From assembly GCA_002772115.1 (NCBI GenBank), contig PCRW01000033.1, positions 938 to 6,023 on the forward strand: a stretch of 5,086 bases of DNA. The letters run 5' to 3'. Position numbers and translations under genes: made by a program. Source of the stretch: Candidatus Moranbacteria bacterium CG23_combo_of_CG06-09_8_20_14_all_35_22. GTDB taxonomy: Bacteria; Patescibacteriota; Minisyncoccia; Moranbacterales; UBA2206. Positions 5,080-5,086 of this stretch are shown here, piece after piece (the first letter of the stretch is position 1; every line of letters begins with the position of its first letter). The notes beneath the pieces were generated by a model. The model was not told the origin of the DNA. It worked only from the letters and a program-made list of their open reading frames with translations, and did no database searches.

Positions 5080-5086
5080 GAATGAT

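Overview
The window is a low-GC bacterial segment (roughly one third G+C by eye). All five convincing genes lie on the minus strand, so transcription runs from high to low coordinates: ispG (4941-3886), a cysteine-rich membrane-anchored protein (3812-3255), a PLP-dependent cysteine synthase (3089-2196), an AAA/DUF4143 ATPase (1989-679) and a small DUF218/YdcF-like protein (657-130). The compact layout, the lack of a canonically spaced Shine-Dalgarno site before any of the five genes, the DUF4143 ATPase and the unfamiliar Cys/acidic surface protein suggest a Candidate Phyla Radiation (Patescibacteria, perhaps Parcubacteria-like) genome; this is inference. TGA is used as a normal stop (ATPase and DUF218 gene), so the UGA=Gly code of Gracilibacteria/Absconditabacteria does not apply.

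Layout, right to left. 5086-4942 holds hairpin-rich sequence, including a variant of the widespread GTCATCCTGAGCTTG intergenic repeat and two adjacent hairpins, one with a GAAA tetraloop. ispG follows (non-mevalonate isoprenoid pathway). A short gap with a good sigma70-like extended -10 promoter leads to the Cys-rich protein. The 165-bp gap before the cysteine synthase is the most interesting part. An intrinsic terminator lies 23 nt before the start codon, too close for an ordinary promoter to fit downstream. Upstream segments can form a mutually exclusive antiterminator stem, and a 17-codon ORF overlaps the alternative pairing segments. This looks like a transcription attenuator and does not match any leader class I recognise.

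The ATPase and DUF218 gene form a two-gene operon (21-nt gap). It is preceded by a TTGACA-N17-TATTAT promoter whose -10 lies inside a 43-bp interrupted palindrome (operator-like), and by a second upstream -10-like element. That 23-bp element occurs again, with 21 identical positions, after the terminator at the left end of the window, where it probably serves a minus-strand gene outside the window.

Functional links: IspG is housekeeping. The cysteine synthase resembles mycobacterial CysM more than classical CysK in its C-terminal half. Whether the adjacent ten-cysteine protein is related to cysteine supply is unknown. The ATPase/DUF218 pair has its own promoter and terminator and looks like a separate unit. 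No tRNA, rRNA, CRISPR array or insertion sequence was seen, and no gap without a gene exceeds about 210 bases.
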